The notes: a model not told the origin generated them from the letters alone. Counted from the stretch's first letter, positions 1-8,882 are shown. The stretch is 64,000 nt of DNA from Rhodanobacter sp. DHG33 (GCF_014843005.1 NZ_JACYXM010000002.1:434001-498000); one strand, 5' to 3'. Numbers and translations: made by a program.

Positions 1-157
<157 letters not shown>

Positions 158-174
158 CGGGAGCGGCTCCGCCC

Positions 175-513
175 ATGCTGCGCTGGGTCGCGCTCGTCCT
201 GTTGCTGCTGCTGATCGGACTGCAGTTGAAACTGTGGTCCGCGCATGGCGGCATGCACGAGGTGGACGCCTTGCGCGTGTCCATCAAGAAGCAGACCGAC
301 GAGAACACCCGGCTGCAGCAGCGCAACCAGGCCCTGGCCGCCGACGTGGACGACCTCAAGCACGGCGACCAGGCCGTCGAGGCGCGCGCACGCACGGAAC
401 TGGGTCTGATCAAGGCCGGCGAAGTGTTCTACCAGGTGGACAACCAGCCCGCGGGCGCCAGCAGCACCTTGCCCTTGCCGCCGCCGGCCCGGCCCGGCGG
501 CGGCAAGCCATGA
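175..513 (+). CDS. ftsB: Cell division protein FtsB
   Basis: 112-residue bitopic inner-membrane protein of the divisome, expected to form the FtsQ-FtsB-FtsL complex that activates septal peptidoglycan synthesis. Residues 4-20 are one hydrophobic helix (WVALVLLLLLIGLQLKLW region), followed by a periplasmic coiled coil (about residues 25-75) and the family signature ARTELGLIKAGEVFYQV. The ATG at 175 puts the membrane helix at the very N-terminus as in known FtsB; an in-frame start further upstream would lie inside eno. The C-terminus is a Pro/Gly-rich tail. Its stop overlaps the ispD start (ATGA), so the two are probably translationally coupled. Confidence 0.93.
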   Translation: MLRWVALVLLLLLIGLQLKLWSAHGGMHEVDALRVSIKKQTDENTRLQQRNQALAADVDDLKHGDQAVEARARTELGLIKAGEVFYQVDNQPAGASSTLPLPPPARPGGGKP

Positions 514-1205
514 GCCCGGCGCCGTTGTGGTGCGTGCTGCCCGCCGCCGGGCGCGGCGCGCGGATGGGCGCGGATCGTCCCAAGCAGTACCTGTCGCTGG
601 GCGGCAAGCCGCTGATCGCGCATACGCTGGAACGGCTGGCCGCGCATCCCTGCATCGCGGGCCTGATGGTCGTGCTCGGCGCACAGGACGCATTCTGGCC
701 CGGCATCGATACCTTGCACGGCAAGCCGGTGCGTACTGCACTGGGCGGCGCCGAGCGCAGCGATTCGGTACGGGCCGGTCTTGAAGCGCTGCCGCCCGAA
801 GTGGGCGAGGCCGACTTCGTGCTGGTGCATGACGCCGCACGCCCCTGCGTGCGTGCCGCGGACATTGCGCGCTTGATCGAGCGCGCTGCGCAAGTCGACG
901 GTGGTCTGCTCGGCGCGCCATTGCGCGACACGCTCAAGCGCGCCAGCGAGGGCGACCTCAGCCTTGCCACCGAGCCGCGCGATCAGCGCTGGCGTGCGTT
1001 CACGCCGCAGATGTTCCGTCGCGGCGAACTCGTCGCCGCGTTGCGCGCCGTATCGCGCGACAGCCGCGCGGTCAGCGACGAGGCCATGGCGATGGAGCTG
1101 GCCGGCTTCCGGCCGCTGCTGGTCGAAGGCGCCGAGGACAACATCAAGGTCACCACGGCGGCGGATCTCGCGCTCGCCGAATTCCTGCTGACGAGGACGG
1201 CATGA
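510..1205 (+). CDS. ispD: 2-C-methyl-D-erythritol 4-phosphate cytidylyltransferase
   Basis: 231-residue enzyme of the MEP isoprenoid pathway, making CDP-methylerythritol from MEP and CTP in the cytosol. The N-terminal nucleotide-binding signature [18 protein letters not shown], with the conserved Arg and Lys, and the later [11 protein letters not shown] block are both present. Length is normal for the family. The ATG at 510 overlaps the ftsB stop, and the stop overlaps the ispF start at 1202, so ftsB-ispD-ispF reads as a tightly coupled operon. Confidence 0.95.
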   Translation: MSPAPLWCVLPAAGRGARMGADRPKQYLSLGGKPLIAHTLERLAAHPCIAGLMVVLGAQDAFWPGIDTLHGKPVRTALGGAERSDSVRAGLEALPPEVGEADFVLVHDAARPCVRAADIARLIERAAQVDGGLLGAPLRDTLKRASEGDLSLATEPRDQRWRAFTPQMFRRGELVAALRAVSRDSRAVSDEAMAMELAGFRPLLVEGAEDNIKVTTAADLALAEFLLTRTA

Positions 1206-1681
1206 ACATGCGCATCGGCAACGGTTTCGACGTGCACGCCTTCGGCGAAGGCAACCACGTCACCCTGGGCGGCGTGCACATCGCCCATGTGCGCGGTCTC
1301 GTCGCGCACTCCGACGGCGACGTGGTGATCCACGCGCTGTGCGACGCCATCTTCGGCGCACTCGCGATGGGCGACATCGGCAAGCATTTCCCGCCTTCCG
1401 ACGAGCGCTGGCGCAATGCCGACAGCCGCCAGTTCCTTCGCCATGCCGCATCGCTGATGGCGCTGCACGACTATGCGCTGGGCAACGCCGACATCACCGT
1501 GATCTGCGAGTCGCCCAAGATCGGCCCGCACGCGCAAGCCATGCGCGAGAATCTCGCCGCCGACCTCGGCTGCCAGCTCGATCAGATCAGCGTCAAGGCC
1601 ACCACCACCGAGAAACTCGGCTTCACCGGCCGCGAGGAAGGCATCGCTGCACAAGCTTGCGTGCTGCTCGAAAGGCGCTGA
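1202..1681 (+). CDS. ispF: 2-C-methyl-D-erythritol 2,4-cyclodiphosphate synthase
   Basis: 159-residue enzyme that cyclises CDP-ME 2-phosphate to MEcPP, two steps after IspD in the same pathway. The metal ligands sit in FDVHAF near the N-terminus, the [14 protein letters not shown] block is intact, and the C-terminal [15 protein letters not shown] motif is present. A second in-frame ATG at 1208 is possible; 1202 is chosen because it makes the ATGA overlap with ispD. It ends the eno-side operon; a repeat-bearing spacer follows before truD. Confidence 0.95.
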   Translation: MNMRIGNGFDVHAFGEGNHVTLGGVHIAHVRGLVAHSDGDVVIHALCDAIFGALAMGDIGKHFPPSDERWRNADSRQFLRHAASLMALHDYALGNADITVICESPKIGPHAQAMRENLAADLGCQLDQISVKATTTEKLGFTGREEGIAAQACVLLERR

Positions 1682-2024
1682 AGCGCAGGCATTTCAAAAC
1701 TCAGTTCCCAGATACGGCGAGGTGTGGCCGCGGTGCAGGACGTGTCGACGAATGTAGTTCCAACTTCCTCGACATAACTTGCTTGTAGTTCCGGCGGATT
1801 GAATAAGGCCATTTCTCTGGGTTACTTCTCTTTGGGCCAGCAAAGAGAAGTAACTCGGGCGCCGGCAGGCGACCGAAACCGCCTTGTTCCTTGCGGCAAA
1901 CATCATCAAGAAAGCCCGCAGGCGAACAAGGTGCGCAAACGTAAGGTTGCCGCGAGCACCTGCCTCTCACCCCAGCCTTCTCCAAAAGGAGAGAGGGCGC
2001 GAACATCCGGATACTTGTCACCCC
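1682..2024. other. Gene-free spacer carrying palindromic repeats
   Basis: 343 bases between ispF and truD with no convincing gene. It holds the perfect 14-bp inverted repeat at 1821-1854 and, near 1968-2000, a CTCTCACCCCAGCC/GGAGAGAGGG-type sequence resembling a short dispersed repeat common in Xanthomonadales intergenic DNA (from memory). Frames open on both strands here have no recognisable protein features. truD could be extended upstream in frame into this spacer, but that extension has repeat-derived composition. Confidence 0.6.
1821..1854. repeat. Perfect inverted repeat, dispersed-repeat type
   Basis: GTTACTTCTCTTTG at 1821-1834 is exactly complementary to CAAAGAGAAGTAAC at 1841-1854, with a six-base loop. 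It resembles the GTTACTTTCTCTTTGG..CCAAAGAGAAAGTAAC elements scattered through many proteobacterial genomes. It could fold in RNA on either strand; no T-run follows, so it is not a standard terminator. Confidence 0.7.
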
Positions 2025-3053
2025 ATGACAACCCAAGAACTCCCCTTCGCCCACGGCCAAACCCCTCCGCTGACAGGCCGCCTGCGCAGCACCCCGGAAG
2101 ATTTCGTGGTCGAGGAAATCCTCGGCTACGACGCCGACGGCAGCGGCGAACACGCCCTGCTGTGGGTGGAGAAGCGTGGCGCCAACACCGACTGGCTGGC
2201 GAAGGAGCTGGCGAAATTCGCGGGCGTGCCGCCGCTGGCCGTGGGCTACGCCGGCCTGAAGGATCGCCACGCGGTCACCCGCCAGGCCTTCACCGTGCAG
2301 CTCGCCGGCAAACCCGATCCCGACTGGTCGGCCTTCCCGCACGAGAACGTGAAAGTGCTGGCCGCCACGCGCCACAGCCGAAAGCTGAAGCGCGGCGCCT
2401 TGCGCGGCAACCGTTTCGTGCTGGTGCTGCGCGAGGTGCAGGGCGAGCGCGAGCGCGCCGAGGAGGTACTGGCCGCCATCGCCGCACGCGGCGTGCCCAA
2501 TTATTTCGGCGAGCAGCGCTTCGGCCGCGAAGGCGGCAATCTGGATCAGGCGCGCGCGATGTTCGCGGGGCGTCGGGTGGATCGCGACAAGCGCGGTTTC
2601 CTGCTTTCCGCCGCCCGCTCGCAGATCTTCAACAGCGTGCTCGCGACGCGTGTAGAGCGCGGTGCGTGGGATGCGCCGCTGGAGGGTGAAATCTGGTCGC
2701 TGGCCGGCTCGCGATCGTGGTTCGGGCCGGAGCCGTACAGCGACGTGCTGGCCGAGCGCCTGGCACGCGGCGATATCCATCCCTCGGGTCCGTTGTGGGG
2801 GCTGGGCGAACCACCTGCCACGGGCGAAGCCGGTGCGCTCGAACGCGAAGCTGCCGCTGCGCACGAGGATCTGGCGCAAGGCATCGCTGCCGCGCGCATG
2901 GATCAGGAGCGCCGCCCGCTGCGCCTGCTGCCGAAGGACCTGCGTTGGCGCTGGTTGGCCGATGATGCGCTGGAGCTGTCGTTCGAGCTGCCCGCCGGCG
3001 CCTACGCTACGGTCGTGGCGCGCGAGGTGGCTGCTGCGTCACTTGCGGTGTAA
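2025..3053 (+). CDS. truD: tRNA pseudouridine(13) synthase TruD
   Basis: 342-residue pseudouridine synthase modifying U13 of tRNA-Glu. The catalytic Asp is residue 80 in the GLKDRHA motif, at the same number as in E. coli. Other family blocks are STPEDFVVEE near the N-terminus, RGNRFVLVLR, and PNYFGEQRFGREGGN. The start at 2025 matches the family N-terminus; an upstream in-frame ATG at 1884 would add 47 residues of repeat-derived sequence. In relatives truD usually continues into surE-pcm; here an exporter/regulator pair and an Smr gene sit in between. Confidence 0.94.
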   Translation: MTTQELPFAHGQTPPLTGRLRSTPEDFVVEEILGYDADGSGEHALLWVEKRGANTDWLAKELAKFAGVPPLAVGYAGLKDRHAVTRQAFTVQLAGKPDPDWSAFPHENVKVLAATRHSRKLKRGALRGNRFVLVLREVQGERERAEEVLAAIAARGVPNYFGEQRFGREGGNLDQARAMFAGRRVDRDKRGFLLSAARSQIFNSVLATRVERGAWDAPLEGEIWSLAGSRSWFGPEPYSDVLAERLARGDIHPSGPLWGLGEPPATGEAGALEREAAAAHEDLAQGIAAARMDQERRPLRLLPKDLRWRWLADDALELSFELPAGAYATVVAREVAAASLAV

Positions 3054-3063
3054 GCACCGGCGA

Positions 3064-4302
3064 TCACCGCGGGCGTTCGGTGCGGACGCTCTGCCCGAGC
3101 GCCCCCCAGAGAGCGGCGACCATCATGCCTGCCGCCAGCAGGAAGGTCATCCGCATCCCCGCAGCGATGGCAGAAGCGTTTGCATGGGCGAACGCTTCGG
3201 TTCCGACGCCGAAGGCGAAGACGGCGCCCATCGCGGATGCGCCGGTGATCAAACCGATGTTGCGCGACAGTCCGAGCAAGCCGGAGACGGTGCCGCGTCG
3301 ATCGACGGGGACGTTTGCCAGCGCGGCCGTATTGTTGGCTGCCTGGAAGAGCTGATAGCCCGGCGTCAGGACGATGACGGCAAGTACGTAGCCGATGACG
3401 CCGATCATGTTCGGGACGATCGCCAACAGGAAAGTCCCCGCCACCATGAAGGCAAGCCCGAGAGCGAGCACGGCGGCGCTTCCACGGGCATCGACGAGCC
3501 GCCCTGAGGGAACGCCGCTGACGATGGAGATCACGGGACCGATCGCCATGACGAACCCGACCTGCGTTGCCTTCAGGCCGAGACTGAGGCTGAGGTAGAA
3601 GGGGCCGACCACCAGCGTCGTCATCATCACCGCGGCGACCAGAAGATTGACGAAGAGATTGGGCGCGAGACTCCAGTTCAACACCGACCACAGGCTCGTC
3701 GAAGACGGCCTTATTCGACTTAAGGCATCCGGCAACGTCACGTAGGCAAGAATCAAGGCGACGGCTGCCAGCGGGAACTGAATCCAGAAGATGCCGCGCC
3801 ATCCCGTCACCGGGATCAGCAGTCCTCCCAGCGACGGGCCGAGCGCCGTTCCCAGTGCCGATACGGTCCCGAGCAAGCCCATGGCTCGTCCCACGCGCGC
3901 TTCGATGGCGGTCTCGCGCATGAAGGCCATGGAGAGTGTCATCAGGAAGGCCGCGCCGATGCCCTGGAGCGCCCTGAAGCCGATCAGGAGCCAAAGGTTC
4001 GCCGCTGCGCCGCACAGCAGCGAAGCAGCCGTGAATAATCCCAAGCCCGTCATGAGCATGGGTTTCAATCCATGCCTGTCTCCAAGCTGGCCGGCGACGA
4101 TGACCGAGACCGTCAGGGCCGCGAGATAGGCGACGACGACCGCCTGCACCTGCGCGAACGGTGCGGAAAACGCTTCGGCCAGCGTCGGCAGCGCGATATT
4201 GGCGATGCTGGTTCCTAGCGATGCGAGCAGCATCGATAGCGCCAGCGTGATCGTGATGGCCGACTGTCTCTTCTCCGATGTGTGTGCTTTTGCCTGTTCC
4301 AT
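3064..4302 (-). CDS. MFS drug-type exporter (DHA family)
   Basis: 412-residue inner-membrane transporter with about twelve hydrophobic segments. The loop 2-3 motif is GQLGDRHGLKP, and the antiporter motif C region reads LGPSLGGLLIPVTGWRG, both typical of proton-driven drug:H+ antiporters of the DHA group. Substrate cannot be told from sequence. It is divergent from a MerR-type regulator whose operator lies in its own promoter (4339-4369), so induction by a toxic compound is the likely logic. An AAGAGAG ribosome-binding site precedes the ATG at 4302. The stop is 10 bases from the truD stop (convergent). The pair interrupts the usual truD-surE block, suggesting insertion. Confidence 0.88.
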   Translation of the reverse strand: MEQAKAHTSEKRQSAITITLALSMLLASLGTSIANIALPTLAEAFSAPFAQVQAVVVAYLAALTVSVIVAGQLGDRHGLKPMLMTGLGLFTAASLLCGAAANLWLLIGFRALQGIGAAFLMTLSMAFMRETAIEARVGRAMGLLGTVSALGTALGPSLGGLLIPVTGWRGIFWIQFPLAAVALILAYVTLPDALSRIRPSSTSLWSVLNWSLAPNLFVNLLVAAVMMTTLVVGPFYLSLSLGLKATQVGFVMAIGPVISIVSGVPSGRLVDARGSAAVLALGLAFMVAGTFLLAIVPNMIGVIGYVLAVIVLTPGYQLFQAANNTAALANVPVDRRGTVSGLLGLSRNIGLITGASAMGAVFAFGVGTEAFAHANASAIAAGMRMTFLLAAGMMVAALWGALGQSVRTERPR

Positions 4303-4338
4303 CGTGCTGCTCTCTTGCCGTAATTGCGGTTCGGGAGC

Positions 4339-4369
4339 AGGCTACGACTTCAAGTCAACTTGAGGTCAA
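4339..4369 (-). promoter_or_regulatory. MerR-type promoter/operator of the exporter gene
   Basis: On the minus strand: -35 TTGACC (4369-4364), a spacer of exactly 19 bases, and -10 TAGCCT (4344-4339). Within it, the 18-bp near-palindrome at 4348-4365 (CTTCAAGTCAACTTGAGG on plus) differs at two positions from the SoxR box CCTCAAGTTAACTTGAGG. The overlong 19-bp spacer filled by a dyad is the hallmark of MerR-activated promoters, where the regulator distorts the DNA to realign the elements. Expected transcript start is near 4332, about 30 bases before the exporter ATG. Confidence 0.85.
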
Positions 4370-4371
4370 GC

Positions 4372-4800
4372 ATGAAATACCTGGATATAGGGGAGGTCTC
4401 GGCAAAGAGCGGAATCAAGCCTTCGGCGTTGCGCCATTACGAAGCAGTCGGGCTGATTGCAGCGGTTTCGCGGCATGGACTGCGCAGGCAATTCCTGCCC
4501 GAGGTGCTTTTGCAGCTCAAGCTGGTTTCCATGGGCAAGTCGGCCGGATTTTCGCTCGATGAGATCGCCGGCATGTTCGGCAGGAACGGCTTGCCGGATC
4601 TGCCGCGTGCCGCGCTCCACCAGAAGGCCGACGAGATCGACCGGCAAATCCGCGAGCTGACGGCACTGCGCAACACGCTCCGGCATGTTGCCGATTGCCC
4701 TGCGCCCTCGCATATGGAGTGCCCGACGTTTCGGAGGCTGGTGGACGTGGCAGGCAAGCGCAGCGGAAAGCACGCGAACTCGAAACGAAGGTTGCCCTGA
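4372..4800 (+). CDS. MerR-family transcriptional regulator
   Basis: 142-residue regulator with an N-terminal winged helix-turn-helix (YLDIGEVSAKSGIKPSALRHYEAVGLI), a dimerisation helix (about residues 80-105) and a short C-terminal effector region with two cysteines in DCPAPSHMECP. True SoxR carries four cysteines for a 2Fe-2S cluster; only two are visible here, so this is SoxR-like in DNA site but not a canonical iron-sulfur SoxR. The ATG at 4372 is preceded by GAGG at 4362-4365, so the ribosome-binding site overlaps the operator. It probably controls the divergent exporter and perhaps itself. Confidence 0.88.
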   Translation: MKYLDIGEVSAKSGIKPSALRHYEAVGLIAAVSRHGLRRQFLPEVLLQLKLVSMGKSAGFSLDEIAGMFGRNGLPDLPRAALHQKADEIDRQIRELTALRNTLRHVADCPAPSHMECPTFRRLVDVAGKRSGKHANSKRRLP

Positions 4801-4943
4801 GACAACGGGTGCATCCCATTGCGGATGCCGCCGGCAGAAAGCGAGCCCCAAAACAATGGATCAAGCATCGATAGCCATCGGTACGGGCAACGGTTCTGCA
4901 AAGAAACAAGAGCGCGGTGCTTGGTGGATCCGTAGCGTCTCTC

Positions 4944-5489
4944 TCAACCCTTGAGCAATACGACTACCGCGCCCGTACCGCCTTGGGCAGGCCGTGCGGA
5001 AGCGAAAGCCACCACATCGTCGCGGCGCCGCAACAGCCGGTCGGCGAGCGTCTTCAATACCGGACCATGGGCTTTCGAGCGCAGACCTTTGCCGTGGATG
5101 ATGCGTACGCAGCGCAAGCCGTGATGCTTTGCCTCGGCCAGGAAGTCGGCGATGCTGGCTTGCGCGGCGGCGGCGTTCATCTGGTGCAGATCGATCTCGT
5201 CCTGCACGCTGTATTGGCCGCGTTTCAGCTGGCGCAGCAGCTTCGGCGGATAACCGTCGCGCAGGTAACTCAGTTCCTCGCCCACTTCCAGCATGGCCGG
5301 GTCGAAAGCCATATCCAGCAATTCGCCAGGCACGGCGGCTTCGTCGGCTTCGAACATGCGCGGTTGCGGCGCGGGTTTGGGCGCCGATGGCGGCGCGGCC
5401 TGCGCATCGAAATGGCGCACCTCGCCGATGGCCTCGCGGAACAAGCGGGCGTCGTCTTCGCTGATCGGGGCAGGCGGGCGGCGTTTCAT
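4944..5489 (-). CDS. Smr-domain protein (SmrA/SmrB-like nuclease)
   Basis: 181 residues with a variable, Pro/Ala-rich N-terminal half and a C-terminal Smr domain from about residue 95. The domain shows the diagnostic DLH (in DEIDLHQM), the IIHGKG motif and the closing GGTGAVVVLL. Small Smr proteins such as E. coli SmrB cleave mRNA at collided ribosomes; this gene has the same stand-alone layout, but the specific role is inferred. It is divergent from surE with a 140-base gap that must hold both promoters. Confidence 0.88.
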   Translation of the reverse strand: MKRRPPAPISEDDARLFREAIGEVRHFDAQAAPPSAPKPAPQPRMFEADEAAVPGELLDMAFDPAMLEVGEELSYLRDGYPPKLLRQLKRGQYSVQDEIDLHQMNAAAAQASIADFLAEAKHHGLRCVRIIHGKGLRSKAHGPVLKTLADRLLRRRDDVVAFASARPAQGGTGAVVVLLKG

Positions 5490-5629
5490 GACCCGATGCT
5501 AGCAAGCGACGGTTCGCGCGCAATGCGCCGTCGATCCGTGAAACCGCGGATTCGCTCCGGTAAACTCGGGTGGTTGCAGGGTGTGTACGTCGATTGACGT
5601 GCGCTGTGGTCGATACAACACGGATCAGC

Positions 5630-6418
5630 ATGCGAGTTCTTGTCAGCAACGACGATGGCGTGGATGCGCGGGGCATCCATGTGCTTGCCGCGCGTTTGCG
5701 CGAAGTGGGCGAGGTGACGGTGGTGGCGCCCGACCGCGACCGTTCCGGCGCCAGCAATTCGCTGACCCTGGATGCGCCGCTGCGCGTACTGCGGATGGAG
5801 GACGGTCGCTATCGCGTGGCGGGCACGCCTACGGACTGCGTGCATCTGGCATTGTCCGGCCTGCTCGAGCACGAGCCGGACATCGTGGTGTCGGGCATCA
5901 ACAACTCGGCCAATCTCGGCGACGACGTGATCTATTCCGGCACGGTCTCGGCGGCGATGGAAGGGCGTTTCCTCGGCCTGCCGGCCATCGCGGTGTCGCT
6001 GGCCAGCGACGACCATCGCGGCGAGCACTACGACTCGGCGGCCACCGCGGTATTGCTGCTGATGCGCCGCCTGCTGGTCGACCCGCTGCCGGCCGACACC
6101 ATCCTCAACGTCAACGTGCCGGATCGGCCGTGGTCGGAAATCCACGGGTTCGAGGTCGCGCGGCTGGGGCGCCGTCATCGCGCCGCGCCGTGCATCGCAC
6201 AGACCGATCCGCGCGGCCGTCCGATCTGGTGGATCGGTCCGGCAGGCGAAGCCGACGATGCAGGCCCCGGCACGGACTTCGATGCGGTGCGCCGCGGCTA
6301 TGTCTCCGTCACGCCCATCCATGTCGATCTCACCCGCTATCAGGCGCTGGAAAAGGTGAGCAGCTGGGTGCAGTCGCTGGGCAACGACAAGACCGCTCCC
6401 GGCCACAAGGCGGCCTGA
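5630..6418 (+). CDS. surE: 5'/3'-nucleotidase SurE
   Basis: 262-residue metal-dependent survival nucleotidase that removes phosphate from nucleoside monophosphates. The N-terminal VSNDDG supplies D8 and D9 as metal ligands; [10 protein letters not shown] and [26 protein letters not shown] are the other active-site blocks. The ATG at 5630 gives the standard [11 protein letters not shown]-terminus. It is the first gene of surE-pcm-yqaA-nlpD, with 3 bases to pcm. Confidence 0.95.
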   Translation: MRVLVSNDDGVDARGIHVLAARLREVGEVTVVAPDRDRSGASNSLTLDAPLRVLRMEDGRYRVAGTPTDCVHLALSGLLEHEPDIVVSGINNSANLGDDVIYSGTVSAAMEGRFLGLPAIAVSLASDDHRGEHYDSAATAVLLLMRRLLVDPLPADTILNVNVPDRPWSEIHGFEVARLGRRHRAAPCIAQTDPRGRPIWWIGPAGEADDAGPGTDFDAVRRGYVSVTPIHVDLTRYQALEKVSSWVQSLGNDKTAPGHKAA

Positions 6419-6421
6419 GCG

Positions 6422-7117
6422 ATGAACATGCACACGCTGCCCCCATCGGCACTGAAAGGCGAAGGCATGACCTCGCAGCGCGCGCGCGACCGACTCGCCG
6501 TGCAGCTCAAGGAAAGCGGCGTCCGCGATGCGCGGGTAATCGACGTGATCCGCAACGTGCCGCGTCACCATTTCATCGACCAGGCGCTGCATTCGCGCGC
6601 CTACGAAAACACCGCGCTGCCCATCGGCCACGGCCAGACCATCTCCCAACCCTGGGTGGTGGCGCGGATGACCGAGGCGCTGCTCGAGCATTTCGACGAG
6701 CGCAAGGAAAAGCCTGGCCGCGTGCTGGAAATCGGCACCGGCTCCGGTTACCAGGCGGTGGTGTTGGCTGCGCTGGTGGAGCAGGTCTACACGGTGGAGC
6801 GCATCGAGGAACTGCTGCGCCAGGCGCGCCGTCGTTTCCGCCAGCTAGGCCTCACCAACATCCGTTCGCGGCACGACGACGGCAAGCTGGGCTGGGCCGA
6901 CGAGGCGCCGTTCGATGCGGTGATCCTCACCGCTGCGGGCGACAGCATCCCCAGCCGCATCCTCGAGCAGCTCAGTCCGACTGGCGTGCTGGTGGCCCCG
7001 GTGGGGTCGCCCAGCAGCCAGGTGCTGATCCGCCTGCGCGGCGACGGGCAGGGCGATTTCGTCCAGGAAGAACTCGGCGCGGTCAGCTTCGTGCCCTTGC
7101 TTGGAGGCATCGGCTGA
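6422..7117 (+). CDS. pcm: Protein-L-isoaspartate O-methyltransferase
   Basis: 231-residue SAM-dependent repair enzyme that methylates isoaspartyl residues of aged proteins. The PCMT signature (IGHGQTISQPWVVA), SAM motif I (VLEIGTGSGYQAVVLA) and the C-terminal LVAPVGSPSSQ block are present. An internal ATG at 6467 (MTSQRARDRL) would also give a family-length product. The SurE-Pcm pair is a classical stationary-phase survival unit. The stop overlaps the next start (TGATG). Confidence 0.94.
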   Translation: MNMHTLPPSALKGEGMTSQRARDRLAVQLKESGVRDARVIDVIRNVPRHHFIDQALHSRAYENTALPIGHGQTISQPWVVARMTEALLEHFDERKEKPGRVLEIGTGSGYQAVVLAALVEQVYTVERIEELLRQARRRFRQLGLTNIRSRHDDGKLGWADEAPFDAVILTAAGDSIPSRILEQLSPTGVLVAPVGSPSSQVLIRLRGDGQGDFVQEELGAVSFVPLLGGIG

Positions 7118-7725
7118 TGCGTTTGTTCGGCAAGCTCTACGCCCGCGCGTTGACGTGGGCGCGCCATCCCCACGCCGTTCGCTACCTGTGCGCGCTCAGC
7201 TTCGTCGAGGCCTTCATCTTCCCGGTCATGCCGGAGGTGATGCTGGCGCCGATGATGCTCGGCAAGCGGCACAAGGCGTTCTTCTACGCGAACATCAGCC
7301 TGGCGTTTTCGCTGCTTGGCGCACTGGTCGGCTACCTGCTGGGGCATTGGGCGTTCGAGGCGTTGAAGCCGCTGCTCGGCACCCTGCATCTCCTGGCGCC
7401 GATCGAGCAGGGCGTGCAGAGCCTGCGCACGCAGATGGCGCAACATCGCTGGGGCCTGTTTGGCGTGCTGATCCTCGCGGCGCTGCAACCGGTGGTGCCG
7501 ATGAAATTCGTGACCTGGGCCTCGGGCATCGTGGGCGTGCCGGTGCTGCCTTTCCTTGGCTGCGTGGCGCTGGGCCGCGGCAAGCGCGTGTGGCTGCTGG
7601 CGCTGTTGATCAGATTGTTCGGCGAACGCGCCGAGCACGTCCTGCACAAGTACATCGAGTGGATAGGCTGGGCCGTGCTGGTGGCGCTGGCCGCGTTGCT
7701 GGCGTGGTGGATCTGGCGGCGTTGA
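7117..7725 (+). CDS. YqaA-type membrane protein (DedA/SNARE-associated superfamily)
   Basis: 202-residue inner-membrane protein with about four to five hydrophobic segments, beginning MRLFGKLYARALTWARHPHAVRYL. It matches the YqaA family often found between pcm and nlpD in this order. The family belongs to the wider DedA/VTT superfamily, linked elsewhere to lipid carrier scrambling, but no function is established for this branch. The start overlaps the pcm stop; nlpD follows after 28 bases. Confidence 0.85.
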   Translation: MRLFGKLYARALTWARHPHAVRYLCALSFVEAFIFPVMPEVMLAPMMLGKRHKAFFYANISLAFSLLGALVGYLLGHWAFEALKPLLGTLHLLAPIEQGVQSLRTQMAQHRWGLFGVLILAALQPVVPMKFVTWASGIVGVPVLPFLGCVALGRGKRVWLLALLIRLFGERAEHVLHKYIEWIGWAVLVALAALLAWWIWRR

Positions 7726-7753
7726 GCGCATGAAAATACAGGGAGGCCTCGCT

Positions 7754-8812
7754 ATGCTGGCGCGCATGAACCGATACCTTTCCCTTCTGCTGCCCGCCAC
7801 CGCATGGCTGGCGCTGTCCGCATGCAGCACCGTGGTGGTGGAACCGGCATCGGGACAACAAAACCACGATGCGCGGATCGTGCCTGCAGCGGTCCCGGCG
7901 CATACCCCGATTCCCGGCGGCAGCTACGTGGTGGCGAAGGGCGACACGCTGTATTCGATCGCCTTCCGCAACAGCGTGGATTACCGCGACCTTGCGAAGT
8001 GGAACGGCATCGACACGTCATACACGATCTGGCCGGGACAGAAGCTGCGCCTGTCGCCGCCGAACGGCAGTGCTCCGGCTCCGGAAGTGGCGACGACGGC
8101 CAGGGCGAATCCGCCTCACGTTGCCACCGCGCCAGCCGCACCGTCCGCGCCTGTGTTCGAGAACGTGCAGGCCCAGACATCGGCCCAGCCTCAGCCTGCG
8201 CCGCCGCAACCCGGCAATCATGCTGCGCCGATAGCGGCAGCCGCGGCTGGAGCGGCGAGCGTGGCTGCGGTACCGCCGCCGAAGGCCGCCCCAGCGGCCG
8301 TCGCGCCGAGCGTGGCATCGACTCCTGTGGCACCGGCGGCTGCGGGCACCGTGGTGCCGGTGGCGGGAGAGCCCAAGCCCGTCGCGCCACCGCCGCCGGC
8401 GCCCACGCCGGTGATCGCGAGCGGCCGTTCGAACTCGGCGGGTGGCGTGACGTGGCGCTGGCCGGCCGACGGCCAGATCATCAAGCGCTTCACCCCCGGC
8501 GATGCGGTGCCTGGCGTCGAGATCGCCGGCAATGCCGGCGACCCGGTGCGCGCGGCGGCCGACGGCGTGGTGGTGTACAGCGGCAATGGCCTGGTCGGCT
8601 ACGGCGAGCTGGTCATCATCAAGCACAACGACAGTTTGCTTTCGGCCTATGGGCACAACAGCAAGCGCCTGGTGACGGAAGGCCAGCACGTCAGCGCCGG
8701 CCAGGTGATCGCCCAGATGGGATCCAGTGGCGCCTCGCGCGTGGAACTGGGCTTCCAGATCCGCAAAGACGGCAACCCGGTCGATCCGCTCAGTTACCTG
8801 CCGGCGAAGTAA
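7754..8812 (+). CDS. nlpD: NlpD-like lipoprotein, LysM plus degenerate LytM
   Basis: 352-residue outer-membrane lipoprotein predicted to activate a septal amidase. The lipobox is LSAC near residue 28, followed by a LysM domain (SYVVAKGDTLYSIAF to GQKLRL), a roughly 130-residue Ala/Pro-rich linker, and a C-terminal LytM (M23) domain. The zinc ligands are missing: the expected HxxxD site reads PGVEIAG and the HxH site reads ELGFQIR, as in E. coli NlpD, so it should be an activator and not a hydrolase. The start at 7754 is chosen for the GGAGG seven bases upstream; 7730 and 7766 are alternatives. rpoS, its usual neighbour, does not follow. Confidence 0.92.
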   Translation: MLARMNRYLSLLLPATAWLALSACSTVVVEPASGQQNHDARIVPAAVPAHTPIPGGSYVVAKGDTLYSIAFRNSVDYRDLAKWNGIDTSYTIWPGQKLRLSPPNGSAPAPEVATTARANPPHVATAPAAPSAPVFENVQAQTSAQPQPAPPQPGNHAAPIAAAAAGAASVAAVPPPKAAPAAVAPSVASTPVAPAAAGTVVPVAGEPKPVAPPPPAPTPVIASGRSNSAGGVTWRWPADGQIIKRFTPGDAVPGVEIAGNAGDPVRAAADGVVVYSGNGLVGYGELVIIKHNDSLLSAYGHNSKRLVTEGQHVSAGQVIAQMGSSGASRVELGFQIRKDGNPVDPLSYLPAK

Positions 8813-8824
8813 CGCGGCTTTTAT

Positions 8825-8882
8825 GAAAAGGGCGGCCATGGATGGCCGCCCGTGTGACTTTCGCGCTCAGGGACGAGCGCAA
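8825..8882 (+). repeat. Dispersed palindromic repeat, copy A
   Basis: Starts 12 bases after the nlpD stop. GGGCGGCCAT (8830-8839) pairs with ATGGCCGCCC (8842-8851); a second stem GCGCTC/GAGCGC lies at 8863-8880. It shares the two-stem layout and sequence with copies at 15474, 53292 and 53358. It may act as a 3' end or terminator between nlpD and the convergent Mth938-like gene. Confidence 0.75.
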
